Positions 8,100 through 16,902 of a stretch of DNA of 64,000 nucleotides are shown piece after piece. This stretch comes from Candidatus Aminicenantota bacterium. Its GTDB lineage: Bacteria; Acidobacteriota; Aminicenantia; Aminicenantales; UBA4085. Each line of letters begins with the position of its first letter. The stretch's first letter is position 1. The notes under the pieces are model-generated. The model made no database searches, was not told the origin of the DNA, and worked only from the letters and a program-made list of their open reading frames with translations. Location: contig PLMN01000033.1 of the NCBI GenBank assembly GCA_003141555.1, positions 1 to 64,000 on the forward strand. The letters are read 5' to 3'. A program made the position numbers and the translations under genes.

Positions 8100-9422
8100 A
8101 TGGCCACAACCGCGACGGAGATGCTCGAGAAGCCGGCCCCTCCCTCCGCGGAGAAGGCCCTGGAAGGACCCGGCCTGAAGATGTTCATCTATTTCTCCGC
8201 GCTCCAAGGCCGGCCCGTCCTCGGCGCCGGCGGGCGCCGGATCGGGAAGCTGGCCGACCTCAAGGTCAAGCTCGGAGAAATGTTCCCCAAGATGAGCGCC
8301 CTCGTCATCAAGCGGCGGGGGCGGAAAAAGCTCCTGGAGATCGACTGGGGGCGGATCGAAAGCCTCAACGGGAACAAGATCGTCCTGACGGCCGGGGCCG
8401 AGGACGCGCTGCGACCGCTCGACGTCAACCCCCAGGAGCTCCTCCTCAAGGACGAGCTCCTGGACAAGCAGGTCGTGGACACATTCGGAGCCAAGATCGA
8501 GCGGGTGAACGACATCCATCTGATCGCCTTGAACCGGGACCTCCACCTCGTCCACGTCGACTTCGGCGTGCGGGGGATCGTCCGCCGCCTGGGGTTGCTC
8601 AGGGCCCTCGATTCCTTCACGTCCTTTTTCTTTTCCTACCGCCTTCCCGAAAAGCTGATCTCCTGGAAATACGTCCAGCCGCTGGCCGCGGACCTCCGCC
8701 ACAAGGACCTGAAGCTCAACGTCACGGCCCGCCGGATCACCGAGCTCCATCCGTCCGAGCTGGCCGACATCCTCGAGGAGATGGACCGGGCCAACCGGTC
8801 GCGGCTGTTCCAATCCCTCGGGGTGGAGATGGCCGCCGACACCCTGGAGGAGATGGACGATTCCAAGCTCCAGGCCGCCCTGATCGAGTCCGCGTCCGCG
8901 GAAAAGGCGTCGGACATCCTCGAAGAGATGGCTCCGGACGAGGCCACCGACCTGCTCGCCGATCTGTCCGAGGGCCGGAAACAGAACCTCATGCGGACGA
9001 TGGAGAAGCCGTCGCGCGACGCCGTCGAGGAGCTCTTGAAGTTCCGGGAGGGGACCGCGGGCAGCATCATGACCAAGGACTTCATCGCCCTGTCCAAGGA
9101 AAAGACGATCGGCGACGCGATCGAGGAGTTCAAGAAGACGACCTATCCCCTCGAGTGCGTCTCGTATCTCTACGTGACCGATTCCAAAGGCTTCCTCCTC
9201 GGCGTGTCGACGGTGAGGCACCTGCTGAGCAGCGACCGGGCGACTCCCCTGAAGAAGCTCATGAACACCCACCTCATCAAGATCGGGCCCGAGGAAGGCA
9301 TCGAGGACGTGGCCCGGCTCTTCCGAAAATACAAGTTCATGGCCCTGCCCGTCGTCGACGCCCAGAACATCCTCAAAGGCATCATCACCCTCAAGGACAT
9401 CATGGAAGCGGTGATGGACTGA
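8100..9422 (+). CDS. Soluble PRC-barrel / MgtE-N / CBS-pair protein
   Basis: This 440-residue protein has the cytosolic parts of an MgtE magnesium channel but no membrane domain. Residues about 25-190 look like two PRC-barrel-type units (GRRIGKLADLKVKLGEMFPK and a second near VVDTFGAKIERVNDIHL). Residues about 215-320 are MgtE-N-like superhelical repeats (ELHPSELADILEEMD, then EKASDILEEMAPDEA). About 325-440 is a CBS pair (GSIMTKDFIALSKE; IITLKDIMEAVMD at the end). In MgtE these domains bind Mg2+ and close the pore. Here they could gate or report to the NRAMP-type carrier encoded 15 nt upstream. GGAGGAGAGAGGG precedes the ATG. Confidence 0.88.
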   Translation: MATTATEMLEKPAPPSAEKALEGPGLKMFIYFSALQGRPVLGAGGRRIGKLADLKVKLGEMFPKMSALVIKRRGRKKLLEIDWGRIESLNGNKIVLTAGAEDALRPLDVNPQELLLKDELLDKQVVDTFGAKIERVNDIHLIALNRDLHLVHVDFGVRGIVRRLGLLRALDSFTSFFFSYRLPEKLISWKYVQPLAADLRHKDLKLNVTARRITELHPSELADILEEMDRANRSRLFQSLGVEMAADTLEEMDDSKLQAALIESASAEKASDILEEMAPDEATDLLADLSEGRKQNLMRTMEKPSRDAVEELLKFREGTAGSIMTKDFIALSKEKTIGDAIEEFKKTTYPLECVSYLYVTDSKGFLLGVSTVRHLLSSDRATPLKKLMNTHLIKIGPEEGIEDVARLFRKYKFMALPVVDAQNILKGIITLKDIMEAVMD

Positions 9423-9437
9423 GGATTCCGCGGAAGA

Positions 9438-10562
9438 TTAGAGCTTCTTCGTCCAGACCCGGAACTTTTTATAGACGACGCCGCCCATTTTTTCCATCTC
9501 GCCCCGGACCATGACGTTCGTCTCCATCTCGTGGTGGGTGTCGAGCATCTCCATCCCGGCCGCCGAGGCGGACCGAAGCATGGCCACGCCCATCAAGACG
9601 TCGAGGCCGACGCCGCGGTAGCCTTCCTTGACCGCGCCCAGGAGCAGGTCGAGCTGCTTCGTCTTCTTGGCGGCCCGGAGGACCTTGATGAAGCCGAAGG
9701 GGAACAGCCGGCCCCGCGCCTTCTGAATGCCCCCGGCCATGTCGGGCATGGCGATGATGAACGATACGACCTCGTCGCCCTTCTTCACGATCTTGACGAA
9801 ATGGGGATTGACGACGGGCATGTAGCGTTTGACCAGGTCGTCCATTTCCTTATGGTCGAGGGGCGCGTAGCCGTAGATGTTGCTGGCGACGTAGGTCTCG
9901 TTCATCAGCTCGAACAGGGGATGGATCCAAGGCCTGAGCTCCTTGCGCTTCTTGAACTCAAGGAGGGTGTAGTTCCCCTTGCGCCGGATGCGGTCGTGGA
10001 TCTTGACATAGAACTCCGGCAGCTCCTTGGGCACGGGGATCTTGTAGACGTAGTAGTTGATGTCCTTGGCGTAGCCCATCTCCTCGATGAAGCGAGGCAT
10101 CCACTCGAAATTGTAGTAGGTGGCGATCGTCGCCCGGTTCTCGAAGCCCTCGATGATCCAACCCTCGGGGTCCTGATCCGAGAACCCGTAGGGCCCGATG
10201 ATCCGGGTGGCGCCCTTGGCCCGAGCCCAGTCCTCGACGGCCTTCACCAGGGCCTGGAATACTTCGCGATCCTCGTAGGTCTCGAGATAAGCGAACCGGG
10301 CGATGTCCTCCTTGCGGTAGGCGTTGAACTTGCGGTTGATGATGCCCATGACCCGGCCGACGACCTCGGTCCCCCGGCGGGCGAGGTAAAGGACGACGTC
10401 GCTGAACTCGAAGGCCTTGTTCCGCTTGGGGGTGAAATATTTCTTGTCGTCGTTATAGATCGGGTGAACCCAGTTGGCGTGGCCGGCATGGATCTTCTCG
10501 GGGAGGTAAATGAAGGTCTTCAGATCGGAGGAGCTCTTGACTTCATGGATGTCGATCTTCAT
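9438..10562 (-). CDS. Two-domain GNAT-like acetyltransferase
   Basis: A 374-residue cytoplasmic protein resembling tandem-GNAT proteins of the YghO type. The first half (about 1-170) has an acyltransferase-like core with IIGPYGFSDQDPEGWIIEGF. The second half (about 190-374) ends with a GYRGVGLDVLMGVAMLRSA segment resembling the acetyl-CoA pyrophosphate loop and helix. The substrate cannot be read from the sequence. It is convergent with the sensor gene upstream (15-nt gap) and divergent from the hydrogenase operon. A weak promoter, TTGATT-17-GATAAG, is visible at 10599-10627 on the minus strand. GAAAGGAAG precedes the ATG. Confidence 0.75.
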   Translation of the reverse strand: MKIDIHEVKSSSDLKTFIYLPEKIHAGHANWVHPIYNDDKKYFTPKRNKAFEFSDVVLYLARRGTEVVGRVMGIINRKFNAYRKEDIARFAYLETYEDREVFQALVKAVEDWARAKGATRIIGPYGFSDQDPEGWIIEGFENRATIATYYNFEWMPRFIEEMGYAKDINYYVYKIPVPKELPEFYVKIHDRIRRKGNYTLLEFKKRKELRPWIHPLFELMNETYVASNIYGYAPLDHKEMDDLVKRYMPVVNPHFVKIVKKGDEVVSFIIAMPDMAGGIQKARGRLFPFGFIKVLRAAKKTKQLDLLLGAVKEGYRGVGLDVLMGVAMLRSASAAGMEMLDTHHEMETNVMVRGEMEKMGGVVYKKFRVWTKKL

Positions 10563-10741
10563 TGGGGCTTCCTTTCTTTAGGCCGTTATGAACACTTCCT
10601 TATCCTACAAACCGGCCCAAAAATCAATTGATATCCCCGTCTTGCGGCTTCTTCGGCCCCCCGCCGGGGCCGCCGTCCGGGGCGGGCCAGGGAAACCTGG
10701 AAAAGCCTGTGGAAAACCTGTGGACGGGCGGTGAAAATCTG

Positions 10742-10770
10742 TTGACAAACATTTTCCCTGAACATAGAAT
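10742..10770 (+). promoter_or_regulatory. Near-consensus promoter of the group 4 hydrogenase operon
   Basis: TTGACA at 10742-10747, exactly 17 bp, then TAGAAT at 10765-10770: a perfect -35 and a one-mismatch -10. Upstream A-tracts at 10693, 10701, 10713 and 10734 are spaced roughly in helical phase and could bend the DNA or serve as UP element. Transcription would begin near 10777, leaving a leader of about 180 nt. Confidence 0.75.
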
Positions 10771-10893
10771 GAACCCTAAAAGTCGGGTTCTAATTACTAA
10801 ACCTATGCTTTTAGTAGAGTTGAGAGAGGGAAGGGTCGCTCCGAGCGCTCTCCCGGGCCGCCCGCGCCACGTCCCCCGGCTCCGGACGCGGGG

Positions 10894-10909
10894 CCCGTCA
10901 GCTGACGGG
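10894..10909. promoter_or_regulatory. Perfect 16-bp palindrome in the hydrogenase leader
   Basis: CCCGTCAGCTGACGGG reads identically on both strands and lies about 120 nt downstream of the predicted transcription start and 50 nt before the first start codon. It could be an operator for a dimeric regulator or a leader hairpin. No U-run follows, so it is not an intrinsic terminator. Confidence 0.4.
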
Positions 10910-10958
10910 GCAAACCCAAGCCCTTCCCTGCGCAAATGGGTGCGTCTGAAAGCCTACC

Positions 10959-12389
10959 ATGAACATTGAGACAATAACCCTGCTCACGGTTTTTGTCCCA
11001 ATCGTCGGCTCCTTTACCATCCCGCTCGTCGGGCTGGCGTCCAAGTCCGCGCGGTCGGCCTGGGCCATCGCCCTGGGCGCCGTCACCGCGGCCTTGCCGC
11101 TGCTCCTGATTCCGACGGCTCTCGCGGGCGGAGAGACCATCCTCCGGAAGGCGTTCGTCCTGGGGCTCGACTTTGTCCTGATCATCGACCCGCTGTCGAT
11201 CTTCATGGCCATCGTCTCCTCGTTCGTCGGATTCCTGATCATCATCTATTCGATCGGGTACATCCACCACGAGGAGAACCAGAACGAATACTACCTGCTG
11301 GTGGTCCTCTTCATAGGGTCGATGATGGGGCTGGTGTTCTCGGGAAACCTGATCTTCCTCTACCTGTTCTGGGAGATCATCGCCATCTGCTGCTGGCGAC
11401 TCATCGGCTTCTACCGGCTGAAGGAGCACGTCCGCAAGGCCGACAAGGCCTTCCTGGTCACCTTCTTCGGGGCAGTCGTCATGCTCCTGGGATTCATCCA
11501 GATCTACAGCAAGACGGGCTCCTTCGACCTGACGACGATGCGCGGGGCGGTGATCCCGGGGAGCGCCGTGCTGCTCATTCTCTTCGGCATGTTCAGCAAG
11601 TCGGCGACGGTGCCCCTCCACACCTGGCTGCCTGACGCCGGCGTCGCGCCGACCACGGTCACGGCCCTGCTCCATGCGGCCGTCCTGGTCAAGATCGGCG
11701 TCTACGCCTACGCCCGCATTTTCCTCTACACGTTCCCCCTGCCGGGCGCCTGGCCGAAGGTCATCCCGATCGTGGTCGTCGTCTCGAGCCTGGTCGCGGC
11801 CGCCGCGGCCACGGTCGAGACCGATTTCAAGCGCATCCTGGCCTACTCGACCGTCAGCCAGATCGGCTACATCTTCCTCGGCTTCAGCATGGCCAACGAG
11901 GCGGGCATCACCGGCTCGCTCCTATTCATCCTGATGCACGGCCTGGCCAAGGCCGGGCTCTTCCTCTGCGCGGGGATCGTCATCCACGCCACGCACAAGC
12001 GCGACATCCGGGAGATGGGCGGCCTGATCAAGACCATGCCGATCACGGGCGTCGCCTTCCTCCTCTGCTCCTTCTCGGTCATCGGCATCCCGCCCTTCGG
12101 CGGGTTCTTCTCCAAATTCCTGGTCATCATGGGCACGGTCAAGGCCGGCCAGGTGGGGATCGCGGCCGTGGCCCTCTTCACGGCCCTCCTGACGATGTTC
12201 TACCTCTTGAAGGTCTTCAGCCTGGTCTTCCTGGGTGAAGCCAAGTCCCCCGCCCCCGAAGGGACGAGGTCCATGGTCTCCGTCGTCGGCCTCCTGGCCT
12301 TCCTCTCGCTCGTGGCCGGCATCTTCGTCGCCTACCCGACGAAGATCGTCCAGGCCGCGACGACTCATATCATGTGGTGGCTCAAATGA
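10959..12389 (+). CDS. Antiporter-like membrane subunit 1 of group 4 hydrogenase (NuoL/MrpA family)
   Basis: This 476-residue, about 14-helix subunit of the proton/sodium-translocating arm belongs to the NuoL/M/N and Mrp antiporter family. Key charged residues are kept: the helix-5 glutamate (LFWEIIAICC), the helix-7 lysine (FSKSATVPLHTWLPDA), the DFKRILAYSTVSQIGY segment and the HGLAKAGLFL lysine. It is the first gene of an 11-gene operon. Its stop overlaps the next start (ATGA). Coupling H2 production to ion export is expected from the family, but the ion (H+ or Na+) cannot be told. Confidence 0.9.
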   Translation: MNIETITLLTVFVPIVGSFTIPLVGLASKSARSAWAIALGAVTAALPLLLIPTALAGGETILRKAFVLGLDFVLIIDPLSIFMAIVSSFVGFLIIIYSIGYIHHEENQNEYYLLVVLFIGSMMGLVFSGNLIFLYLFWEIIAICCWRLIGFYRLKEHVRKADKAFLVTFFGAVVMLLGFIQIYSKTGSFDLTTMRGAVIPGSAVLLILFGMFSKSATVPLHTWLPDAGVAPTTVTALLHAAVLVKIGVYAYARIFLYTFPLPGAWPKVIPIVVVVSSLVAAAAATVETDFKRILAYSTVSQIGYIFLGFSMANEAGITGSLLFILMHGLAKAGLFLCAGIVIHATHKRDIREMGGLIKTMPITGVAFLLCSFSVIGIPPFGGFFSKFLVIMGTVKAGQVGIAAVALFTALLTMFYLLKVFSLVFLGEAKSPAPEGTRSMVSVVGLLAFLSLVAGIFVAYPTKIVQAATTHIMWWLK

Positions 12390-14263
12390 CGCCCAACACT
12401 CTTCTCTGGCCCATTCTCCTTCCGGCTATCGTGGCCGTGATCGCGTTCCTCATCCCGACCCGGGTGAAATGGTTCCGGGAAGCGATCTGCCTCGGCGCGT
12501 CGGCCGCCCTGATCTACCTGGCCTTCGCCCTGTTCGCGGTCAAGAACCTCGAGTTCCGGCTGCCGTGGATGGGGCAGGGCATCGGCTTCGAGCTGCGCCT
12601 GTTCCATTTCTCGGCCTTCATCCTCGTCGGCCTGGCCGGGTTCCTGTTCCTGATTACCCTCTACTCGACGGTCAAGATGAGCGGCCATCCCCGGATCCGG
12701 GAATATTACGCCTACGTTTTCCTGACGGCCGCCCTGGCCAACGGGGCCGTCCTGGCCGACAATTTCGTGCCGTTCGTCTTCTTCTGGGAAGGCCTCCTGG
12801 TGACCCTGTACGGCCTGATCACCCTCGGTCGCAAGGAAGCCAACCGGACGGCGGTCAAGGCCTTCATCATCAACGGGCTGTGCGATTTCTGCATGATCCT
12901 GGGCATCGGCATCCTCTGGGCCCAGACGGGCACGCTGACCATCTCCCAGATCTCGGTCAAGCCCGAGGGCCTGGCCGTCGTCGCCTTCCTCATGATGATG
13001 ATCGGAGCCATCGGCAAGGCCGGGGCCATGCCCTTCCACACCTGGATTCCCGACGCGGCGATCGACGCCCCGGTGACCTTCATGGCCTTCATGCCCGCCG
13101 CCTTCGAGAAGCTCCTCGGGATCTACCTCCTGGCCCGGATCACCCTCGACCTGTTCAAGCTCGAGAAGGGCTCGGGCCTGTCGCTCGTCCTGATGATCAT
13201 CGGCGCGGCCACGATCGTGCTCGCGGTCATGATGGCTCTCATCCAGAAGGACTTCAAGCGCCTGCTCTCCTACCACGCCGTGAGCCAGGTCGGGTACATG
13301 ATCCTGGGCATCGGCACGGCCGTCCCGATCGGCATCGTCGGCGGGCTCTTCCACATGATCAACCACGCGATGTACAAATGCGGGCTCTTCCTGAGCGCGG
13401 GCTCGGTCGAGTACCGGACCGGGACGACCGAGCTCAAGAAGCTCGGCGGCCTGGCCAAGGTCATGCCCTTCACCGCGGCCGGCTTCACGGTCTGCGCCCT
13501 GGCGATCTCGGGCGTCTGGCCGCTCAACGGCTTCGTCTCCAAGGAGATGATCTTCCACGGGGCGATCGAGAGCGGCTACGTGATCTTCGCCATCGCCGCC
13601 TGGGTCGGGGCGATCTTCACCTTCGCCTCCTTCCTCAAGGCCGGCCACTCGGTCTTCTTCGGGCCCCGGTCCGAAGAGAGCCCCGCCGCGGTCAAGCCGA
13701 TCAAGGAAAGCCCGGCCCCGATCGTGATCCCCATCCTGATCCTGGCCCTGCTCTGCATCACCTTCGGCGTGGCGAACAAGCTCCCCCTGACGACGTTCAT
13801 CCAGCCGATCCTCGAGGGCCACGTTGAAGCCGGCGAGTCGATCGATTTCACCCCCCACGCCTTGAGCCTTTTCACCCCGATCGCCGGCATCTCGATCCTC
13901 TGCCTGCTCCTGGCCTTCGGCCTCCACGCCTTCGGCTGGAAGAAGGGCGGGAAGAAGGCCTACCTGGCCTCCGAGCCCGTCCACAAATTCCCGGTTCTGC
14001 ACACGATCTACGATTGGGCCGAGAACCGGGTGTTCGACCTGTACGAGCAGGGGGTGATCGTCCTCAACGGCCTGGCCATGGTCCTGTTCAAGGGCATCGA
14101 CCGGCCGATCGACTTCGTCTACGAGAAAATCATCACCAAGACGGGCGAGGCCTTCGCCGGCGTCCTGAGCAAGGCCCACACCGGACACTACGCCAACTAC
14201 CTGGCCTGGTGCCTGGGCGGGCTCGTGGCGATCGCCGCCCTGATCAACGCCCTGCTGAAATGA
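12386..14263 (+). CDS. Antiporter-like membrane subunit 2 of group 4 hydrogenase (NuoL-like, long)
   Basis: A 625-residue antiporter-like subunit, longer than its two partners. It retains the helix-5 glutamate (VFFWEGLLVTLYG), the helix-7 lysine (IGKAGAMPFHTWIPDA), DFKRLLSYHAVSQVGY and HAMYKCGLFL. The extra C-terminal 130 residues include an amphipathic stretch (WAENRVFDLYEQGV...) and a last transmembrane helix. This resembles the lateral-helix extension of NuoL and of long hydrogenase antiporter subunits. ATG at 12386 overlaps the preceding stop; the frame is open four codons further upstream, but the overlap decides the start. Confidence 0.9.
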   Translation: MTPNTLLWPILLPAIVAVIAFLIPTRVKWFREAICLGASAALIYLAFALFAVKNLEFRLPWMGQGIGFELRLFHFSAFILVGLAGFLFLITLYSTVKMSGHPRIREYYAYVFLTAALANGAVLADNFVPFVFFWEGLLVTLYGLITLGRKEANRTAVKAFIINGLCDFCMILGIGILWAQTGTLTISQISVKPEGLAVVAFLMMMIGAIGKAGAMPFHTWIPDAAIDAPVTFMAFMPAAFEKLLGIYLLARITLDLFKLEKGSGLSLVLMIIGAATIVLAVMMALIQKDFKRLLSYHAVSQVGYMILGIGTAVPIGIVGGLFHMINHAMYKCGLFLSAGSVEYRTGTTELKKLGGLAKVMPFTAAGFTVCALAISGVWPLNGFVSKEMIFHGAIESGYVIFAIAAWVGAIFTFASFLKAGHSVFFGPRSEESPAAVKPIKESPAPIVIPILILALLCITFGVANKLPLTTFIQPILEGHVEAGESIDFTPHALSLFTPIAGISILCLLLAFGLHAFGWKKGGKKAYLASEPVHKFPVLHTIYDWAENRVFDLYEQGVIVLNGLAMVLFKGIDRPIDFVYEKIITKTGEAFAGVLSKAHTGHYANYLAWCLGGLVAIAALINALLK

Positions 14264-14288
14264 TGGAAACAGACGCGAGGAGGACCTC

Positions 14289-15779
14289 TTGATATTCCTG
14301 TTTATCGGATTGCCTCTCGTGGTCGCCGCCTTCATGCCCCTCATCGGGAAGGTGTCCAAGAAGGTGGCGCCGGATGTGCTGGCCAATGCCGTCTTCCTCT
14401 TCCTGCTCGTCCTGGCCGTCACCTCGGGCCGCCAGCTGATCGGGCAGGGCCCCGTGCTCCAGAGCCTGTCGTGGCTGGGCGAGCCGCTCGCGATCCAGAT
14501 CGCGGTGGATGGCTTCAGCCTCTTCATGCTCATGGCCATCTCGCTGGTGACGTTCTGCATCGGCCTGTACTCGATCAACTACATGACCCACTACGGGTCC
14601 AAGGCCAACTTCTACGCCCTCCTGCTCATGATGGTCGCGGGGATGAACGGGCTCGTCCTCGTCACGGACCTCTTCCAGTTGTACATCTTCCTCGAGGTGG
14701 CCGCCGTGGCCTCGTACGCCCTGGTCGCGTTCGGCCTGGAGCACGACGAGCTCGAGGCCGCGTTCAAGTACCTGATGCTCTCGGTCGTCGCCTCGGCCGC
14801 CATCCTTATCGCCATCGGCCTGCTCTTCGGCCTGACGGGCAGCCTCGGCTTCGCCGCCGTGGGCGATGCGCTCCGCGGGCTCGACGCCAAGCTGGCCGTC
14901 GGGTTCTGCGCCGCCCTGTTCATCATGGGCTTCGGCTTGAAGGCCGCCCTCGTTCCTTTCCACGCCTGGCTCCCGGACGCCCACCCCTCGGCCCCGGCCC
15001 CGATCTCGGCCGTGCTGTCGGGCCTCCTCATCAAGGTTTCGGGCGTGTACGCCCTGGCCCGCATTTTCTACAACGTCTTCGGCCTCGAGGCCGGCGGGGC
15101 GCTGTCCCAGGCCCTGATGATCCTGGGCGCGATCTCGATCGTGGTCGCGGCCTTCCTGGCCATCCGCCAGTCGGACATGAAGCGGATGCTGGCCTACTCA
15201 TCGATCAGCCAGGTCGGCTACGTCGTCCTGGGGATCGGCATCGGCACCCCGCTCGGCGTCGCCGGCGGGCTCCTCCACCTGTTTAATCACGCCCTGGCCA
15301 AGGGCCTCCTGTTCCTCAACTCGGGAGCGATCCAGCAGTCCACGGGGACGCGCAACCTCGACGAGATGGGCGGCCTGGCCAAGCGCATGCCCGTGACCGC
15401 GGCGACGAGCCTGGTCGGTTCGCTCTCGATCGCCGGCGTCCCACCCCTCGGCGGCTTCTGGAGCAAGCTGCTCATCATCATGGCCCTGGTCCAGGCCGGG
15501 CACGGCGTCCTGGCGGTCGTGGCCGTCCTGGCCTCCGTCGTGACGCTTTGGTATTACCTGATCATGCAGCGCAAGGCCTTCTTCGGCAAGCTCAACGAGA
15601 AATGGGCGGCCGTCAAGGAGGCGCCCTTCTGGATGAGCGCCGCGACCGTCCTCCTGGCCCTGCTCGTCATCGGGTCGGGGATCTTCTTTGCGGCCATCAT
15701 CAAGAGCTGGATCCAGCCCGCCTCGGAGTCGCTGGCCAAGGGCCTGCAAACCGCTCTCCACGGCCTCGGGGGATTCTGA
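14289..15779 (+). CDS. Antiporter-like membrane subunit 3 of group 4 hydrogenase (MrpD/NuoN-like)
   Basis: This 496-residue third antiporter-like subunit is closest in look to MrpD/NuoN. The helix-5 glutamate (LYIFLEVAAVASYALV), helix-7 lysine (FGLKAALVPFHAWLPDAHP), DMKRMLAYSSISQVGY and HALAKGLLFL are present. The gene starts with TTG at 14289, supported by GAGGAGG 6-12 nt upstream. Three separate antiporter-like modules in one hydrogenase operon suggest several ion-translocating units, as in complex I. Confidence 0.9.
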   Translation: MIFLFIGLPLVVAAFMPLIGKVSKKVAPDVLANAVFLFLLVLAVTSGRQLIGQGPVLQSLSWLGEPLAIQIAVDGFSLFMLMAISLVTFCIGLYSINYMTHYGSKANFYALLLMMVAGMNGLVLVTDLFQLYIFLEVAAVASYALVAFGLEHDELEAAFKYLMLSVVASAAILIAIGLLFGLTGSLGFAAVGDALRGLDAKLAVGFCAALFIMGFGLKAALVPFHAWLPDAHPSAPAPISAVLSGLLIKVSGVYALARIFYNVFGLEAGGALSQALMILGAISIVVAAFLAIRQSDMKRMLAYSSISQVGYVVLGIGIGTPLGVAGGLLHLFNHALAKGLLFLNSGAIQQSTGTRNLDEMGGLAKRMPVTAATSLVGSLSIAGVPPLGGFWSKLLIIMALVQAGHGVLAVVAVLASVVTLWYYLIMQRKAFFGKLNEKWAAVKEAPFWMSAATVLLALLVIGSGIFFAAIIKSWIQPASESLAKGLQTALHGLGGF

Positions 15780-15781
15780 CC

Positions 15782-16264
15782 ATGACCGGACACATCGCAC
15801 TGCTCTGTGGCATCGTTCTCTTCAGCATCCTGGCCGTCCTGGCCAAGGACCTGATCAAGGCCGCCATCAGCCTGGCCGTGGCCAGCCTGCTCCTGGGCAT
15901 CCTCTTCTTCCTCATGGGCGCCCCGTACGCCGGCGTCTTCGAGATCTCGGTCGTGGCCGGCCTGATCACGGTCCTGTTCATGCTGACCATCGCCCTGACC
16001 AAGACCGGGGGCGATGTCCGCGAGTCCAAGGCCGTCAGGATCGCCTTCCCCGTGTTTTTCATCGCCTTCATCGTGATCGACATCCTGGTCATGGCCAGCC
16101 TGCTCCCCAAGATCCACGTCCTGGCCGGCGGGACCGAGACCGGGACCTTCGGCGACGTCCTGTGGAAGCAGCGGACGTTCGACCTCGTCGGCCAGCTGGC
16201 CGTCATCCTGGCCGGCGTCTTCGCCGTCCTGGCGCTCTTCCGAAAGAGGGACAAAGATGAGTGA
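15782..16264 (+). CDS. NuoJ-like membrane subunit
   Basis: A 160-residue, five-helix protein matching the NuoJ (complex I subunit 6) pattern, with the mobile-helix-like stretch FEISVVAGLITVLFMLTIAL in the third segment. It connects the ion-pumping arm to the catalytic part in complex I relatives. The start at 15782 lies 2 nt after the preceding stop, and the stop overlaps the next gene by 8 nt. A longer open frame upstream lies inside the antiporter gene and is rejected. Confidence 0.85.
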   Translation: MTGHIALLCGIVLFSILAVLAKDLIKAAISLAVASLLLGILFFLMGAPYAGVFEISVVAGLITVLFMLTIALTKTGGDVRESKAVRIAFPVFFIAFIVIDILVMASLLPKIHVLAGGTETGTFGDVLWKQRTFDLVGQLAVILAGVFAVLALFRKRDKDE

Positions 16265-16565
16265 AACCTGGTTGATCTATCTCGGCTTCGCGGCCGCCCT
16301 GCTGGCCGTCGGCCTCTACACCCTGCTCACGATGCGCAACGTCATCAAGCTCTTCATCGGCTTCGAGGTCGTGAGCAAGGGCGTCAGCCTGGTCCTGCTG
16401 TCCACGGGCTTCGCCCGGACCCACATCCTCCTGGCCCAGAGCCTGGTCATCACCTTCATCGTGGTCGAAGTCAGCCTCGTGGCGACGGCCCTGGCCCTGA
16501 TCATCAACATCTACCGGCAGACGAACAGCCTGGACGTCCGCGGGCTGACGAAGCTCAAGGGGTGA
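16257..16565 (+). CDS. NuoK/MrpC-like membrane subunit
   Basis: This 102-residue, three-helix protein belongs to the NuoK/MrpC/MnhC family. A membrane-embedded glutamate lies in the second helix (KLFIGFEVVSKG) and another in the third (ITFIVVEVSLVATALAL), as in NuoK, where the pair relays protons. It overlaps the NuoJ-like gene by 8 nt and is 3 nt from the next gene. Confidence 0.88.
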   Translation: MSETWLIYLGFAAALLAVGLYTLLTMRNVIKLFIGFEVVSKGVSLVLLSTGFARTHILLAQSLVITFIVVEVSLVATALALIINIYRQTNSLDVRGLTKLKG

Positions 16566-16568
16566 CCC

Positions 16569-16901
16569 ATGACCGCCTTCCATTTCCTCCTTTCCCTGCC
16601 CGTGGCCTTCGTCCTGTTCCTGGCGATCGCCGGCCTGGTCTACCTCCTGGGCAAGCGCATGGCCCCCAAGCTCAACCGGGCCGGCGGCAAGCTCACGACC
16701 TACGCCTGCGGCGAGGACATCCCCGGCGTCAAGATCCAGTTCGGCTACCGCCTCTTCTTCTTCATCGCCCTGTTCTTCACGATCATGCACGTCGCGACCC
16801 TCATGATCGCCACCGTCCCGGGGGGCAAGATCGCCTGGTTCGCCGTCCTCTACCTGGCCGTGATCTTCCTGTCCATCATGGCCCTCGTGACAAGGAGCTG
16901 A
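16569..16901 (+). CDS. NuoA-like membrane subunit
   Basis: A 110-residue, three-helix protein. The loop after helix 1 carries YACGEDIPG, matching the conserved cysteine loop of NuoA/ND3, followed by FGYRLFFFIALFFTIMHVAT. NuoA-like subunits are found in complex I and in part of the group 4 hydrogenases. The gap to the next gene is 1 nt. Confidence 0.75.
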   Translation: MTAFHFLLSLPVAFVLFLAIAGLVYLLGKRMAPKLNRAGGKLTTYACGEDIPGVKIQFGYRLFFFIALFFTIMHVATLMIATVPGGKIAWFAVLYLAVIFLSIMALVTRS

Positions 16902-16902
16902 C

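Larger units (their letters stand above)
10563..10958. other. Divergent intergenic region, hydrogenase operon control
   Basis: No gene is supported here. The interval holds a weak minus-strand promoter for the GNAT gene, a run of short A-tracts (10693-10737), a near-consensus plus-strand promoter (10742-10770), a leader hairpin GAACCC-8-GGGTTC (10771-10790) and a perfect 16-bp palindrome (10894-10909). Apparent reading frames in it are Arg/Pro-rich and have no ribosome binding site. Confidence 0.6.

Noticed and set aside
7239-9272. A 677-codon minus-strand open frame opposite the NRAMP and sensor genes
   Set aside because: It is rich in Glu/Asp/Arg/Gly with no domain, and mirrors two well-supported plus-strand genes; long antisense frames are expected at this G+C content.
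12365-14578. A 737-codon minus-strand open frame opposite the second antiporter gene
   Set aside because: Composition is dominated by Asp, Glu, Gly and Arg, mirroring hydrophobic codons on the other strand; no family similarity.
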